A DNA stretch of 64,000 bases from Strongylocentrotus purpuratus (Eukaryota > Echinodermata > Echinoidea > Camarodonta > Strongylocentrotidae). Below, in pieces: positions 10,165 through 24,478 of the stretch. The stretch is from positions 22,369,147-22,433,146 of the forward strand of contig NW_022145612.1 in the NCBI RefSeq assembly GCF_000002235.5, read 5' to 3'. Numbering within the stretch: the stretch's first letter is position 1; each line of letters opens with the position of its first letter. The notes beneath the pieces are model-generated. The model did no database searches. It was given only the letters and a program-made list of their open reading frames with translations, and had not been told where the DNA came from. Made by a program: the position numbers and the translations under genes.

Positions 10165-13100
10165 ATGGATCCTGACCCCCATATCCCTTTGAAAGGGGCG
10201 TAGTGGCAAATATTGTAAAAATTTGAATTATCACAACTTTCGGGCCGAAATTGTAAGGGCGGGGTGGTTCAGCATTTTGGAGGAAAAAATATTTTTTTTT
10301 AATAGGCTAGTTTCCCCACAATGAATGTACTACATGCAATTAGATGGATCCTGACCCCCATATCCTTTGAAAGGGGCGTAGGGGCAAATATTGTGAAAAT
10401 TTGAATTATCACAATTCGGCCGAAATGGTAAGGGCCGGGGTGGTTCAGCATTTTGGAGGAAAATATATATTTTTTTTAATAGGCTAGTTTCCCCACAATG
10501 AATGTACCTACATGCAATTAGATGGATCCTGACCCCCATATCCCTTTGAAAGGGGCGTAGTGGCAAATATTGTAAAAATTTGAATTATCACAACTTTCGG
10601 GCCGAAATTGGAAGGGCCGGGGTGGTTCAGCATTTTGGAGGAAAATATTTTTTTTTTAATAGGCTAGTTTCCCCACAATGAATGTACCTACATGCCATTA
10701 GATGGATTCTGACCCCATATCCCTTTGAAAGGGGCGTAGGGGCAAATATTGTAAAATTTGAATTATCACAACTTTCGGGCCGAAAATGGTAAGGGCCGGG
10801 GTGGTTCAGCATTTTGAAGGAAAAAATTTTTTTTTTTAATAGGCTAGTTTCCCCACAATGAATGTACCTACATGCAATTAATGGATTCTGACCCCCATAT
10901 TCCTTTTAAAGGGGCGTAGTGGCAAATATTGTAAAAATTTGAATTATCACAACTTTTGGCCGAAATTGTAAGGGCCGGGTGGTTCAGCATTTTGAAGGAA
11001 AATATTAATTTTTTAATAGGCTAGTTTCCCCACAATGAATGTACCTACATGCAATTAGATGGATCCTGACCCCCATATCCCTTAAAAGGGGCGTAGGGGC
11101 AAATATTGTAAAAATTTGAATTATCACAACTTTCGGGCCGAAATTGTAAGGGCCGGGGTGGTTCAGCATTTTGGAGGAAAATATCATATTTTTTTAATAG
11201 GCTAGTTTCCCCACAATGAATGTACCTACATGCAATTAGATGGATCCTGACCCCCATATCCCTTTGAAAGGGGCGTAGGGCAAATATTGTAAAATTTGAA
11301 TTATCACAACTTTCGGGCCGAAATTAGAAGGGCCGGGGTGGTTCAGCATTTTGGAGGAAAAAAAATATTTTTTGATTAGGCTAGTTTCCCCACAATGAAT
11401 GTACCTACATGCAATTAGATGGATCCTGACCCCCATATCCCTTTGAAAGGGGCGTAGTGGCAAATATTGTAAAAATTTGAATTATCACAACTTTCGGGCC
11501 GAAATTGTAAGGGCCGGGGTGGTTCAGCATTTTGGAGGAAAATTTTTTTTTTTAATAGGCTAGTTTCCCCACAATGAATGTACCTACATGCAATTAGATG
11601 GATCCTGACCCCCATATCCCTTTGAAAGGGGCGTAGGGGCAAATATTGTAAAAATTTGAATTATCACAACTTTCGGGCCGAAATGGTAAGGGCCGGGGTG
11701 GTTCAGCATTTTGGAGGAAAAAATATTTTTTTTTAATAGGCTAGTTTCCCCACAATGAATGTACCTACATGCCATTAGATGGATCCTGACCCCCATATCC
11801 CTTTGAAAGGGCGTAGTGGGCAAATATTGTAAAAATTTGAATTATCACAACTTTCGGCCGAAATTAGAAGGGCCGGGGTGGTTCAGCATTTTGGAGGAAA
11901 ATATTTTTTTTTTAATAGGCTAGTTTCCCCACAATGAATGTACCTACATGCCATTAGATGGATCCTGACCCCCATATCCCTTTGAAAGGGGCGTAGTGGC
12001 AAATATTGTAAAAATTTGAATTATCACAACTTTGGGCCGAAATGGAAGGGCCGGGGTGGTTCAGCATTTTGGAAAAAAAATATGTTTTTTTTAATAGGCT
12101 AGTTTCCCCACAATGAATGTACCTACATGCCATTAGATGGATCTGACCCCCATATCCCTTTGAAAGGGGCGTAGTGGCAAATATTGTAAAAATTTGAATT
12201 ATCACAACTTTCGGGCCGAAATTGTAAGGGCCGGGGTGGTTCAGCATTTTTGGAGGAAAATATTATTTTTTTTAATAGGCTAGTTTCCCCACAATGAATG
12301 TACCTACATGCAATTACTGGATTCTGACCCCCATATCCCTTTTAAAGGGGCGTAGTGGCAAATATTGTAAAAATTTGAATTATCACAACTTTTTGGCCGA
12401 AATTGTAAGGGCCGGGGTGGTTCAGCATTTTGAAGGAAAAAATTTTTTTTTTTTAATAGGCTAGTTTCCCCACAATGAATGTACCTACATGCAATTAATG
12501 GATACTGACCCCCATATCCCTTGAAAGGGGCGTAGTGGCAAATATTGTAAAAATTTGAATTATCACAACTTTCGGGCCGAAATTGTAAGGGCCGGGGTGG
12601 TTCAGCATTTTGGAGGAAAAATATATATTTTTTTAATAGGCTAGTTTCCCCACAATGAATGTACCTACATGCAATTAGATGGATCCTGACCCCCATATCC
12701 CTTTAAAAGGGGCGTAGGGGCAAATATTGTGAATAAAAATTGAATAATCACCAATTTCGGGCCGAAATTGTAAGGGCCGGGGTGGTTCAGCATTTGAAGG
12801 AAAAAAATTTTTTTTTAAAGGCTAGTTTCCCCACAATGAATGTACCTACATGCCAATTTAGATGGATTCTGACCCCCATATCCCTTTGAAAGGGGCGTAG
12901 TGGCAAATATTGTAAAAATTGAATTATCACAACTTTCGGCCGAAATTGTAAGGGCCGGGGTGGTTCAGCATTTTGAAGGAAAAAATAATTTTTTTTTAAT
13001 AGGCTAGTTTCCCCACAATGAATGTACCTACATGCAATTAGATGGATCCTGACCCCCATATCCCTTTGAAAGGGGCGTAGTGGCAAATATTGTAAAAATT

Positions 13101-16100
13101 TGAATTATCACAACTTTCGGGCCGAAATTGTAAGGGCCGGGGTGGTTCAGCATTTTGAAGAAAAAAATATTTTTTTTTTAATAGGCTAGTTTCCCCACAA
13201 TGAATGTACCTACATGCAATTAAATGGATCCTGACCCCCATATCCCTTTGAAAGGGGCGTAGTGGCAAATATTGTAAAAATTTGAATTATCACAACTTTC
13301 GGGCCGAAATTGAAGGGCCGGGGTGGTTCAGCATTTTGGAGGAAAAATATTTTTTTTTTTAATAGGCTAGTTTCCCCACAATAATGTACCTACATGCATT
13401 AGATGGATCCTGACCCCCATATCCCTTTAAAAGGGGCGTAGGGCAAATATTGTAAAAATTTGAATTATCACAACTTTCGGGCCGAAATTAGTAAGGGCCC
13501 GGGTGGTTCAGCATTTTGGAGGAAAATATTTTTTTTTTAATAGGCTAGTTTCCCCACAATGAATGTACCTACATGCAATTAGATGGATCCTGACCCCCAT
13601 ATCCCTTTGAAAGGGGCGTAGTGGCAAATATTGTAAAAATTTGAATTATCACAACTTTCGGGCCGAAATTGTAAGGGCCGGGGTGGTTCAGCATTTTGGA
13701 GGAAAATATTTTTTTTTTAATAGGCTAGTTTCCCCACAATGAATGTACCTACATGCCATTAGATGGATCCTGACCCCCATATCCCTTTGAAAGGGGCGTA
13801 GGGGCAAATATTGTAAAAATTTGAATTATCACAACTTTCGGGCCGAAATTGTAAGGGCCGGGGTGGTTCAGCATTTTGAAGGAAAAAATAATTTTTTTAA
13901 TAGGCTAGTTTCCCCACAATGAATGTACCTACATGCAATTTAATGGATTCTGACCCCCATATTCCTTTGAAAGGGGCGTAGTGGCAAATATTGTAAAAAT
14001 TTGAATTATCACAACTTTTCGGCCGAAATTGTAAGGGCCGGGGTGGTTCAGCATTTTGAAGGAAATATTATATTTTTTTTAATAGGCTAGTTTCCCCACA
14101 ATAAATGTACCTACATGCAATTAGATGGATCCTGACCCCCATATCCCTTTAAAAGGGGCGTAGGGGCAAATATTGTGAAAAATTTGAATAATCACAATTT
14201 CGGGCCGAAATGGTAAGGGCCGGGGTGGTTCAGCATTTTGGAGGAAAATATTTTTTTTTTAATAGGCTAGTTTCCCACAATGAATGTACCTACATGCAAT
14301 TAAATGGATTCTGACCCCCATATCCCTTTGAAAGGGGCGTAGGGGCAAATATTGTAAAAATTTGAATTATCACAACTTTCGGGCCGAAATTGAAGGGCCG
14401 GGGTGGTTCAGCATTTTGGAGGAAAAAATTATATTTTTGATTAGGCTAGTTTCCCCACAATGAATGTACCTACATGCAATTAGATGGATCCTGACCCCCA
14501 TATCCCTTTGAAAGGGGCGTAGTGGCAAATATTGTAAAAATTTGAATTATCACAACTTTCGGGCCGAAATTGTAAGGGCCGGGGTGGTTCAGCATTTTGG
14601 AGGAAAATATATATTTTTTTTAATAGGCTAGTTTCCCCACAATGAATGTACCTACATGCAATTAGATGGATCCTGACCCCCATATCCCTTTGAAAGGGGC
14701 GTAGGGGCAAATATTGTGAAAATTTGAATTATCACAATTTCAGGCCGAAATGGTAAGGGCCGGGGTGGTTCAGCATTTTGGAGGAAAAATATTTTTTTTA
14801 ATAGGCTAGTTTTCCCACAATGAATGTACATACATGCCATTAGATGGATCCTGACCCCCATATCCCTTTGAAAGGGGCGTAGTGGCAAATATTGTAAAAA
14901 TTTGAATTATCACAACTTTCGGGCCGAAATTGTAAGGGCCGGGGTGGTTCAGCATTTTGGAGGAAAATATATATTTTTTTAATAGGCTAGTTTCCCCACA
15001 ATGAATGTACCTACATGCCATTAGATGGATCCTGACCCCCATATCCCTTTGAAAGGGGCGTAGTGGCAAATATTGTAAAAATTTGAATTATCACAACTTT
15101 TCGGGCCGAAATTGTAAGGGCCGGGGTGGTTCAGCATTTTGGAAAAAAAATATTGTTTTTTTTTAATAGGCTAGTTTCCCCACAATGAATGTACCTACAT
15201 GCAATTAGATGGATTCTGACCCCCATATCCCTTTGAAAGGGGCGTAGGGGCAAATATTGTAAAAATTTGAATTATCACAACTTTCGGGCCGAAATTGAAG
15301 GGCCGGGGTGGTTCAGCATTTTGGAGGAAAATATTTTTTTTTTAATAGGCTAGTTTCCCCACAATGAATGTACCTACATGCCATTAGATGGATTCTGACC
15401 CCCATATCCCTTTGAAAGGGGCGTAGGGGCAAATATTGTAAAAATTTGAATTATCACAACTTTCGGGCCGAAATTAGAAGGTCCGGGGTGGTTCAGCATT
15501 TTGGAGGAAAATATTTTTTTTTTAATAGGCTAGTTTCCCCACAATGAATGTACCTACATGCAATTAATGGATTCTGACCCCCATATTCCTTTAAAGGGGC
15601 GTAGTGGCAAATATTGTAAAAATTTGAATTATCACAACTTTTGGGCCGAAATTGTAAGGGCCGGGGTGGTTCAGCATTTTGAAGGAAAAAATTTTTTTTT
15701 TTTAATAGGCTAGGTTCCCCACAATGAATGTACCTACATGCAATTAAATGGATACTGACCCCCATATCCCTTTGAAAGGGGCGTAGTGGCAAATATTGTA
15801 AAAATTTGAATTATCACAACTTTCGGGCCGAAATTGTAAGGGCCGGGGTGGTTCAGCATTTTGGAGGAAAATATATATTTTTTTGAATAGGCTAGTTTCC
15901 CCACAATGAATGTACCTACATGCAATTAGATGGATCCTGACCCCCATATCCCTTGAAAGGGGCGTAGGGGCAAATATTGTGATAATTTGAATAAACACAA
16001 TTTCAGGCCGAAATGGTAAGGGCCGGGGTGGTTCAGCATTTTGAAGGAAAAATAATTTTTTTTAATAGGCTAGTTTCCCCACAATGAATGTACCTACATG

Positions 16101-19100
16101 CCATTTACTGGATTCTGACCCCCATATCCCTTTGAAAGGGGCGTAGTGGCAAATATTGTAAAAATTTGAATTATCACAACTTTCGGGCCGAAATTGTAAG
16201 GGCCGGGGTGGTTCAGCATTTTGAAGGAAAAAATAATTTTTTTTTAATAGGCTAGTTTCCCCACAATGAATGTACCTACATGCAATTAAATGGATCCTGA
16301 CCCCCATATCCCTTTGAAAGGGGCGTAGTGGCAAATATTGTAAAAATTTGAATTATCACAACTTTCGGGCCGAAATTGTAAGGGCCGGGGTGGTTCAGCA
16401 TTTTGAAGGAAAAATAATTTTTTTTTAATAGGCTAGTTTCCCCACAATGAATGTACCTACATGCAATTAATGGATACTGACCCCCATATCCTTTGAAAGG
16501 GGCGTAGTGGCAAATATTGTAAAATTTGAATTATCACAACTTTCGGGCCGAAATTGTAAGGGCCGGGGTGGTTCAGCATTTTGGAGGAAAATATTATATT
16601 TTTGAATAGGCTAGTTTCCCCACATAAATGTACCTACATGCAATTAGATGGATCCTGACCCCCATATCCCTTTAAAAGGGGCGTAGGGCAAATATTGTGA
16701 AAATTTGAATAATCACCAATTTCAGGCCGAAATGGTAAGGGCCGGGGTGGTTCAGCATTTTGGAGGAAAATATCATATTTTTTTAATAGGCTAGTTTCCC
16801 CACAATGAATGTACCTACGTGCAATTAAATGGATCCTGACCCCCATATCCCTTTGAAAGGGGCGTAGTGGCCAATTGTTGAAAAAATTTGAATTATCACA
16901 ACTTTCGGGCCGAAATTGGAAGGGCCGGGGTGGTTCAGCATTTTGGAGGAAAATATTTTTTTTTTAATAGGCTAGTTTCCCCACAATGAATGTACCTACA
17001 TGCCATTAGATGGATTCCGACCCCCATATCCCTTTGAAAGGGGCGTAGGGGCAAATATTGTAAAATTTGAATTATCACAACTTTCGGGCCGAAATGGTAA
17101 GGGCCGGGGTGGTTCAGCATTTTGAAGGGAAAAATAATTTTTTTTTAATAGGCTAGTTTCCCCACAATGAATGTACCTACATGCAATTTACTGGATTCTG
17201 ACCCCCATATTCCTTTTAAAGGGGCGTGGTGGCAAATATTGTAAAAATTTGAATTATCACAACTTTTTGGCCGAAATTGTAAGGGCCGGGGTGGTTCAGC
17301 ATTTTGAAGGAAAATTATATTTTTTTTAATAGGCTAGTTTCCCCACACTAAATGTACCTACATGCAATTAGATGGATCCTGACCCCCATATCCCTTTAAA
17401 AGGGGCGTAGGGGCAAATATTGTGATAATTTGAATAAACACCAATTTCAGGCCGAAATGGTAAGGGCCGGGGTGGTTCAGCATTTTGGAGGAAAATATCA
17501 TTTTTTTTAATAGGCTAGTTTCCCCACAATGAATGTACCTACATGCAATTAAATGGATTCTGACCCCCATATCCCTTTGAAAGGGGCGTAGGGCAAATAT
17601 TGTAAAAATTTGAATTATCACAACTTTCGGGCCGAAATTAGAAGGTCCGGGGTGGTTCAGCATTTTGGAGGAAAAAATTATATTTTTTGATTAGGCTAGT
17701 TTCCCCACAATGAATGTACCTACATGCAATTAGATGGATACTGACCCCATATCCCTTTGAAAGGGGCGTAGTGGCAAATATTGTAAAAATTTGAATTATC
17801 ACAACTTTCGGGCCGAAATTGTAAGGGCCGGGGTGGTTCAGCATTTTGGAGGAAAATATTATATTTTTTGAATAGGCTAGTTTCCCCACACTAAATGTAC
17901 CTACATGCAATTAGATGGATCCTGACCCCCATATCCCTTTAAAAGGGGCGTAGGGGCAAATATTGTGATAATTTGGATAAACACCAATTTCAGGCCGAAA
18001 TGGTAAGGGCCGGGGTGGTTCAGCATTTTGGAGGAAAAAATATTTTTTTTTAATAGGCTAGTTTTCCCACAATGAATGTACATACATGCCATTAGATGGA
18101 TCCTGACCCCCATATCCCTTTGAAAGGGGCGTAGTGGCAAATATTGTAAAAATTTGAATTATCACAACTTTCGGGCCGAAATTGTAAGGGCCGGGGTGGT
18201 TCAGCATTTTGGAGGAAAATATATATTTTTTTAATAGGCTAGTTTCCCCACAATGAATGTACCTACATGCCATTAGATGGATCCTGACCCCCATATCCCT
18301 TTGAAAGGGGCGTAGTGGCCAATTATTGAAAAAATTTGAATTATCACAACTTTTGGGCCGAAATTGGAAGGGCCGGGGTGGTTCAGCATTTTGGAAAAAA
18401 ATATTGTTTTTTTTTAATAGGCTAGTTTCCCCACAATGAATGTACATACATGCCATTAGATGGATTCTGACCCCCATATCCCTTTGAAAGGGGCGTAGGG
18501 GCAAATATTGTAAAAATTTGAATTATCACAACTTTCGGGCCGAAATTAGAAGGTCCGGGGTGGTTCAGCATTTTGGAGGAAAATATTTTTTTTTTTAATA
18601 GGCTAGTTTCCCCACAATGAATGTACCTACATGCAATTTACTGGATTCTGACCCCCATATTCCTTTTAAAGGGGCGTGGTGGCAAATATTGTAAAAATTT
18701 GAATTATCACAATTTTTTGGCCGAAATTGTAAGGGCCGGGGTGGTTCAGCATTTTGAAGGAAAAAATATTTTTTTTTAATAGGCTAGTTTCCCACAATGA
18801 ATGTACCTACATGCAATTAAATGGATACTGACCCCCATATCCCTTTGAAAGGGGCGTAGTGGCAAATATTGTAAAAATTTGAATTATCACAACTTTCGGG
18901 CCGAAATTGTAAGGGCCGGGGTGGTTCAGCATTTTGGAGGAAAATATTATATTTTTTGAATAGGCTAGTTTCCCCACACTAAATGTACCTACATGCAATT
19001 AGATGGATCCTGACCCCCATATCCCTTTAAAAGGGGCGTAGGGGCAAATATTGTGATAATTTGAATAAACACCAATTTCAGGCCGAAATGGTAAGGGCCG

Positions 19101-22100
19101 GGGTGGTTCAGCATTTTGGAGGAAAATATCATATTTTTTTAATAGGCTAGTTTCCCCACAATGAATGTACCTACATGCAATTAAATGGATCCTGACCCCC
19201 ATATCCCTTTGAAAGGGGCGTAGTGGCCAATTGTTGAAAAAATTTGAATTATCACAACTTTCGGGCCGAAATTGGAAGGGCGGGGTGGTTCAGCATTTTG
19301 AAGGAAAAAATTATATTTTTTGATTAGGCTAGTTTCCCCACAATGAATGTACCTACATGCCATTAGATGGATCCTGACCCCCATATCCCTTTGAAAGGGG
19401 CGTAGTGGCCAATTGTTGAAAAATTTGAATTATCACAACTTTCGGGCCGAAATTGGAAGGGCCGGGGTGGTTCAGCATTTTGAAGGAAAAAATAATTTTT
19501 TTTTAATAGGCTAGTTTCCCCACAATGAATGTACCTACATGCAATTAAATGGATACTGACCCCCATATCCCTTTGAAAGGGGCGTAGTGGCAAATATTGT
19601 AAAAATTTGAATTATCACAACTTTCGGGCCGAAATTGTAAGGGCCGGGGTGGTTCAGCATTTTGGAGGAAAATATTATATTTTTTGAATAGGCTAGTTTC
19701 CCCACAATAAATGTACCTACATGCAATTAGATGGATCCTGACCCCCATATCCCTTTAAAAGGGGCGTAGGGGCAAATATTGTGATAATTTGAATAAACAC
19801 CAATTTCAGGCCGAAATGGTAAGGGCCGGGGTGGTTCAGCATTTTGGAGGAAAATATCATATTTTTTAATAGGCTAGTTTCCCCACAATGAATGTACCTA
19901 CATGCAATTAAATGGATCCTGACCCCCATATCCCTTTGAAAGGGGCGTAGTGGCCAATTGTTGAAAAAATTTGAATTATCACAACTTTCGGGCCGAAATT
20001 GGAAGGGCCGGGGTGGTTCAGCATTTTGGAGGAAAATATTTTTTTTTTAATAGGCTAGTTTCCCCACAATGAATGTACCTACATGCCATTAGATGGATCT
20101 GACCCCAATATCCCTTTGAAAGGGGCGTAGGGGCAAATATTGTAAAAATTTGAATTATCACAACTTTCGGGCCGAAATGGTAAGGGCCGGGGTGGTTCAG
20201 CATTTTGAAGGAAAAATAATTTTTTTTTAATAGGCTAGTTTCCCCACAATGAATGTACCTACATGCAATTTACTGGATTCTGACCCCCATATTCCTTTTA
20301 AAGGGGCGTGGGGCAAATATTGTAAAAATTTGAATTATCACAACTTTTTGGCCGAAATTGTAAGGGCCGGGGTGGTTCAGCATTTTGAAGGAAAATTTTT
20401 TTTTTTTTAATAGGCTAGTTTCCCCACAATAAATGTACCTACATGCAATTAGATGGATCCTGACCCCCATATCCCTTTAAAAGGGGCGTAGGGGCAAATA
20501 TTGTGATAATTTGAATAAACACAATTTCAGGCCGAAATGGTAAGGGCCGGGGTGGTTCAGCATTTTGGAGGAAAATATTTTTTTTTTAATAGGCTAGTTT
20601 CCCCACAATGAATGTACCTACATGCCATTAGATGGATTCTGACCCCCATATCCCTTTGAAAGGGGCGTGGTGGCAAATATTGTAAAAATTTGAATTATCA
20701 CAACTTTTTGGCCGAAATTGTAAGGGCCGGGGTGGTTCAGCATTTTGGAGGAAAATATCATATTTTTTGATTAGGCTAGTTTCCCCACAATGAATGTACC
20801 TACATGCAATTAGATGGATCCTGACCCCCATATCCCTTTGAAAGGGGCGTAGTGGCAAATATTGTAAAAATTTGAATTATCACAACTTTCGGGCCGAAAA
20901 TGTAAGGGCCGGGGTGGTTCAGCATTTTGGAGGAAAAATTATATTTTTTGAATAGGCTAGTTTCCCCACAATAAATGTACCTACATGCAATTAGATGGAT
21001 CCTGACCCCCATATCCCTTTGAAAGGGGCGTAGGGGCAAATATTGTGAAAATTTGAATAAACACCAATTTCAGGCCGAAATGGTAAGGGCCGGGGTGGTT
21101 CAGCATTTTGGAGGAAAATATATATTTTTTTGAATAGGCTAGTTTCCCCACAATGAATGTACATACATGCCATTAGATGGATTCTGACCCCCATATCCCT
21201 TTGAAAGGGGCGTAGTGGCAAATATTGTAAAAATTTGAATTATCACAACTTTCGGGCCGAAAATGTAAGGGCCGGGGTGGTTCAGCATTTTGGAGGAAAA
21301 TATTATATTTTTTGAATAGGCTAGTTTCCCCACAATGAATGTACCTACATGCAATTTACTGGATTCTGACCCCCATATCCCTTTTAAAGGGGCGTAGTGG
21401 CCAATTGTTGAAAAAATTTGAATTATCACAACTTTCGGGCCGAAATTGGAAGGGCCGGGGTGGTTCAGCATTTTGAAGGAAAAAATATATTTTTTGATTA
21501 GGCTAGTTTCCCCACAATGAATGTACCTACATGCCATTAGATGGATCCTGACCCCCATATCCCTTTGAAAGGGGCGTAGGGGCAAATATTGTAAAAATTT
21601 GAATTATCACAACTTTCGGGCCGAAATTAGAAGGTCCGGGGTGGTTCAGCATTTTGGAGGAAAATATTTTTTTTTTTAATAGGCTAGTTTCCCCACAATA
21701 AATGTCCTACATGCCATTAGATGGATCCTGACCCCCATATCCCTTTGAAAGGGGCGTAGTGGCAAATATTGTAAAAATTTGAATTATCACAACTTTCGGG
21801 CCGAAATTGTAAGGGCCGGGGTGGTTCAGCATTTTGGAGGAAAAATTATATTTTTTGAATAGGCTAGTTTCCCCACAATAATGTACCTACATGCAATTAG
21901 ATGGATCCTGACCCCCATATCCCTTTAAAAGGGGCGTAGGGGCAAATATTGTGATAATTTGAATAAACACCAATTTCAGGCCGAAATGGTAAGGGCCGGG
22001 GTGGTTCAGCATTTTGGAGGAAAATATCATATTTTTTTAATAGGCTAGTTTCCCCACAATGAATGTACCTACATGCAATTAAATGGATCCTGACCCCCAT

Positions 22101-23148
22101 ATCCCTTTGAAAGGGGCGTAGGGGCAAATATTGTAAAAATTTGAATTATCACAACTTTCGGGCCGAAATGGTAAGGGCCGGGGTGGTTCAGCATTTTGAA
22201 GGAAAAAATAATTTTTTTTTAATAGGCTAGTTTCCCCACAATGAATGTACCTACATGCAATTTACTGGATTCTGACCCCCATATTCCTTTTAAAGGGGCG
22301 TGGTGGCAAATATTGTAAAAATTTGAATTATCACAACTTTTTGGCCGAAATTGGAAGGGCCGGGGTGGTTCAGCATTTTGGAGGAAAATATTTTTTTTTT
22401 AATAGGCTAGTTTCCCCACAATGAATGTACCTACATGCCATTAGATGGATTCTGACCCCAATATCCCTTTGAAAGGGGCGTAGGGGCAAATATTGTAAAA
22501 ATTTGAATTATCACAACTTTCGGGCCGAAATGGTAAGGGCCGGGGTGGTTCAGCATTTTGAAGGAAAAATAATTTTTTTTTAATAGGCTAGTTTCCCACA
22601 ATGAATGTACCTACATGCAATTTACTGGATTCTGACCCCCATATTCCTTTTAAAGGGGCGTGGTGGCAAATATTGTAAAAATTTGAATTATCACAACTTT
22701 TTGGCCGAAATTGTAAGGGCCGGGGTGGTTCAGCATTTTGAAGGAAAATTTTTTTTTTTTTAATAGGCTAGTTTCCCCACAATGAATGTACCTACATGCA
22801 ATTAGATGGATCCTGACCCCCATATCCCTTTGAAAGGGGCGTAGGGGCAAATATTGTGATAATTTGAATTATCACAATTTCAGGCCGAAATGGTAAGGGC
22901 CGGGGTGGTTCAGCATTTTGGAGGAAAATATTTTTTTTTTAATAGGCTAGTTTCCCCACAATGAATGTACCTACATGCCATTAGATGGATCTGACCCCCA
23001 TATCCCTTTGAAAGGGGCGTGGTGGCAAATATTGTAAAAATTTGAATTATCACAACTTTTGGCCGAAATTGTAAGGGCCGGGTGGTTCAGCATTTTGGAG
23101 GAAAATATCATATTTTTGATTAGGCTAGTTTCCCCACAATGAATGTAC

Positions 23149-24478
23149 CTACATGCAATTAGATGGATCCTGACCCCCATATCCCTTTGAAAGGGGCGTA
23201 GTGGCAAATATTGTAAAAATTTGAATTATCACAACTTTCGGGCCGAAAATGTAAGGGCCGGGGTGGTTCAGCATTTTGGAGGAAAATATTATATTTTTTG
23301 AATAGGCTAGTTTCCCCACACTAAATGTACCTACATGCAATTAGATGGATCCTGACCCCCATATCCCTTTAAAAGGGGCGTAGGGGCAAATATTGTGATA
23401 ATTTGAATAAACACCAATTTCAGGCCGAAATGGTAAGGGCCGGGGTGGTTCAGCATTTTGGAGGAAAATATCATATTTTTTGAATAGGCTAGTTTCCCCA
23501 CAATGAATGTACACATGCCATTAGATGGATTCTGACCCCCATATCCCTTTGAAAGGGGCGTAGTGGCAAATATTGTAAAAATTTGAATTATCGGAACTTT
23601 CGGGCCGAAAATGTAAGGGCCGGGGTGGTTCAGCATTTTGGAGGAAAATATTATATTTTTTGAATAGGCTAGTTTCCCCACAATGAATGTACCTACATGC
23701 AATTTACTGGATTCTGACCCCCATATCCCTTTAAAGGGGCGTAGTGGCCAATTGTTGAAAAAATTTGAATTATCACAACTTTCGGGCCGAAATTGGAAGG
23801 GCCGGGGTGGTTCAGCATTTTGAAGGAAAAAATTATATTTTTTGATTAGGCTAGTTTCCCCACAATGAATGTACCTACATGCCATTAGATGGATCCTGAC
23901 CCCCATATCCCTTTGAAAGGGGCGTAGGGGCAAATATTGTAAAAATTTGAATTATCACAACTTTCGGGCCGAAATTAGAAGGTCCGGGGTGGTTCAGCAT
24001 TTTGGAGGAAAATATTTTTTTTTTTTAATAGGCTAGTTTCCACACAATAAATGTCCATACATGCCATTAGATGGATCCTGACCCCCATATCCCTTTGAAA
24101 GGGGCGTAGTGGCAAATATTGTAAAAATTTGAATTATCACAACTTTCGGGCCGAAATTGTAAGGGCCGGGGTGGTTCAGCATTTTGGAGGAAAATATTAT
24201 ATTTTTTGAATAGGCTAGTTTCCCCACACTAAATGTACCTACATGCAATTAGATGGATCCTGACCCCCATATCCCTTTAAAAGGGGCGTAGGGGCAAATA
24301 TTGTGATAATTTGGATAAACACCAATTTCAGGCCGAAATGGTAAGGGCCGGGGTGGTTCAGCATTTTGGAGGAAAATATCATATTTTTTAATAGGCTAGT
24401 TTCCCCACAATGAATGTACCTACATGCAATTAAATGGATCCTGACCCCCATATCCCTTTGAAAGGGGCGTAGGGGCAA
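23149..24478. repeat. Higher-order satellite block, left copy of a ~3.99-kb spaced duplication
   Basis: Rare variants here recur about 3990 bp downstream in the same order. Examples are the TATCGGAACTTTCGG variant near 23591 and 27581, and GTTTCCACACAATAAATGTC at 24036 and 28027 (spacing 3991, about 22 monomers). This shows multi-monomer duplication, not just single-unit amplification. Confidence 0.85.

Noticed and set aside
9574..10234. Long open frames over the N run
   Set aside because: The frame is open only because unknown bases contain no stop codons.
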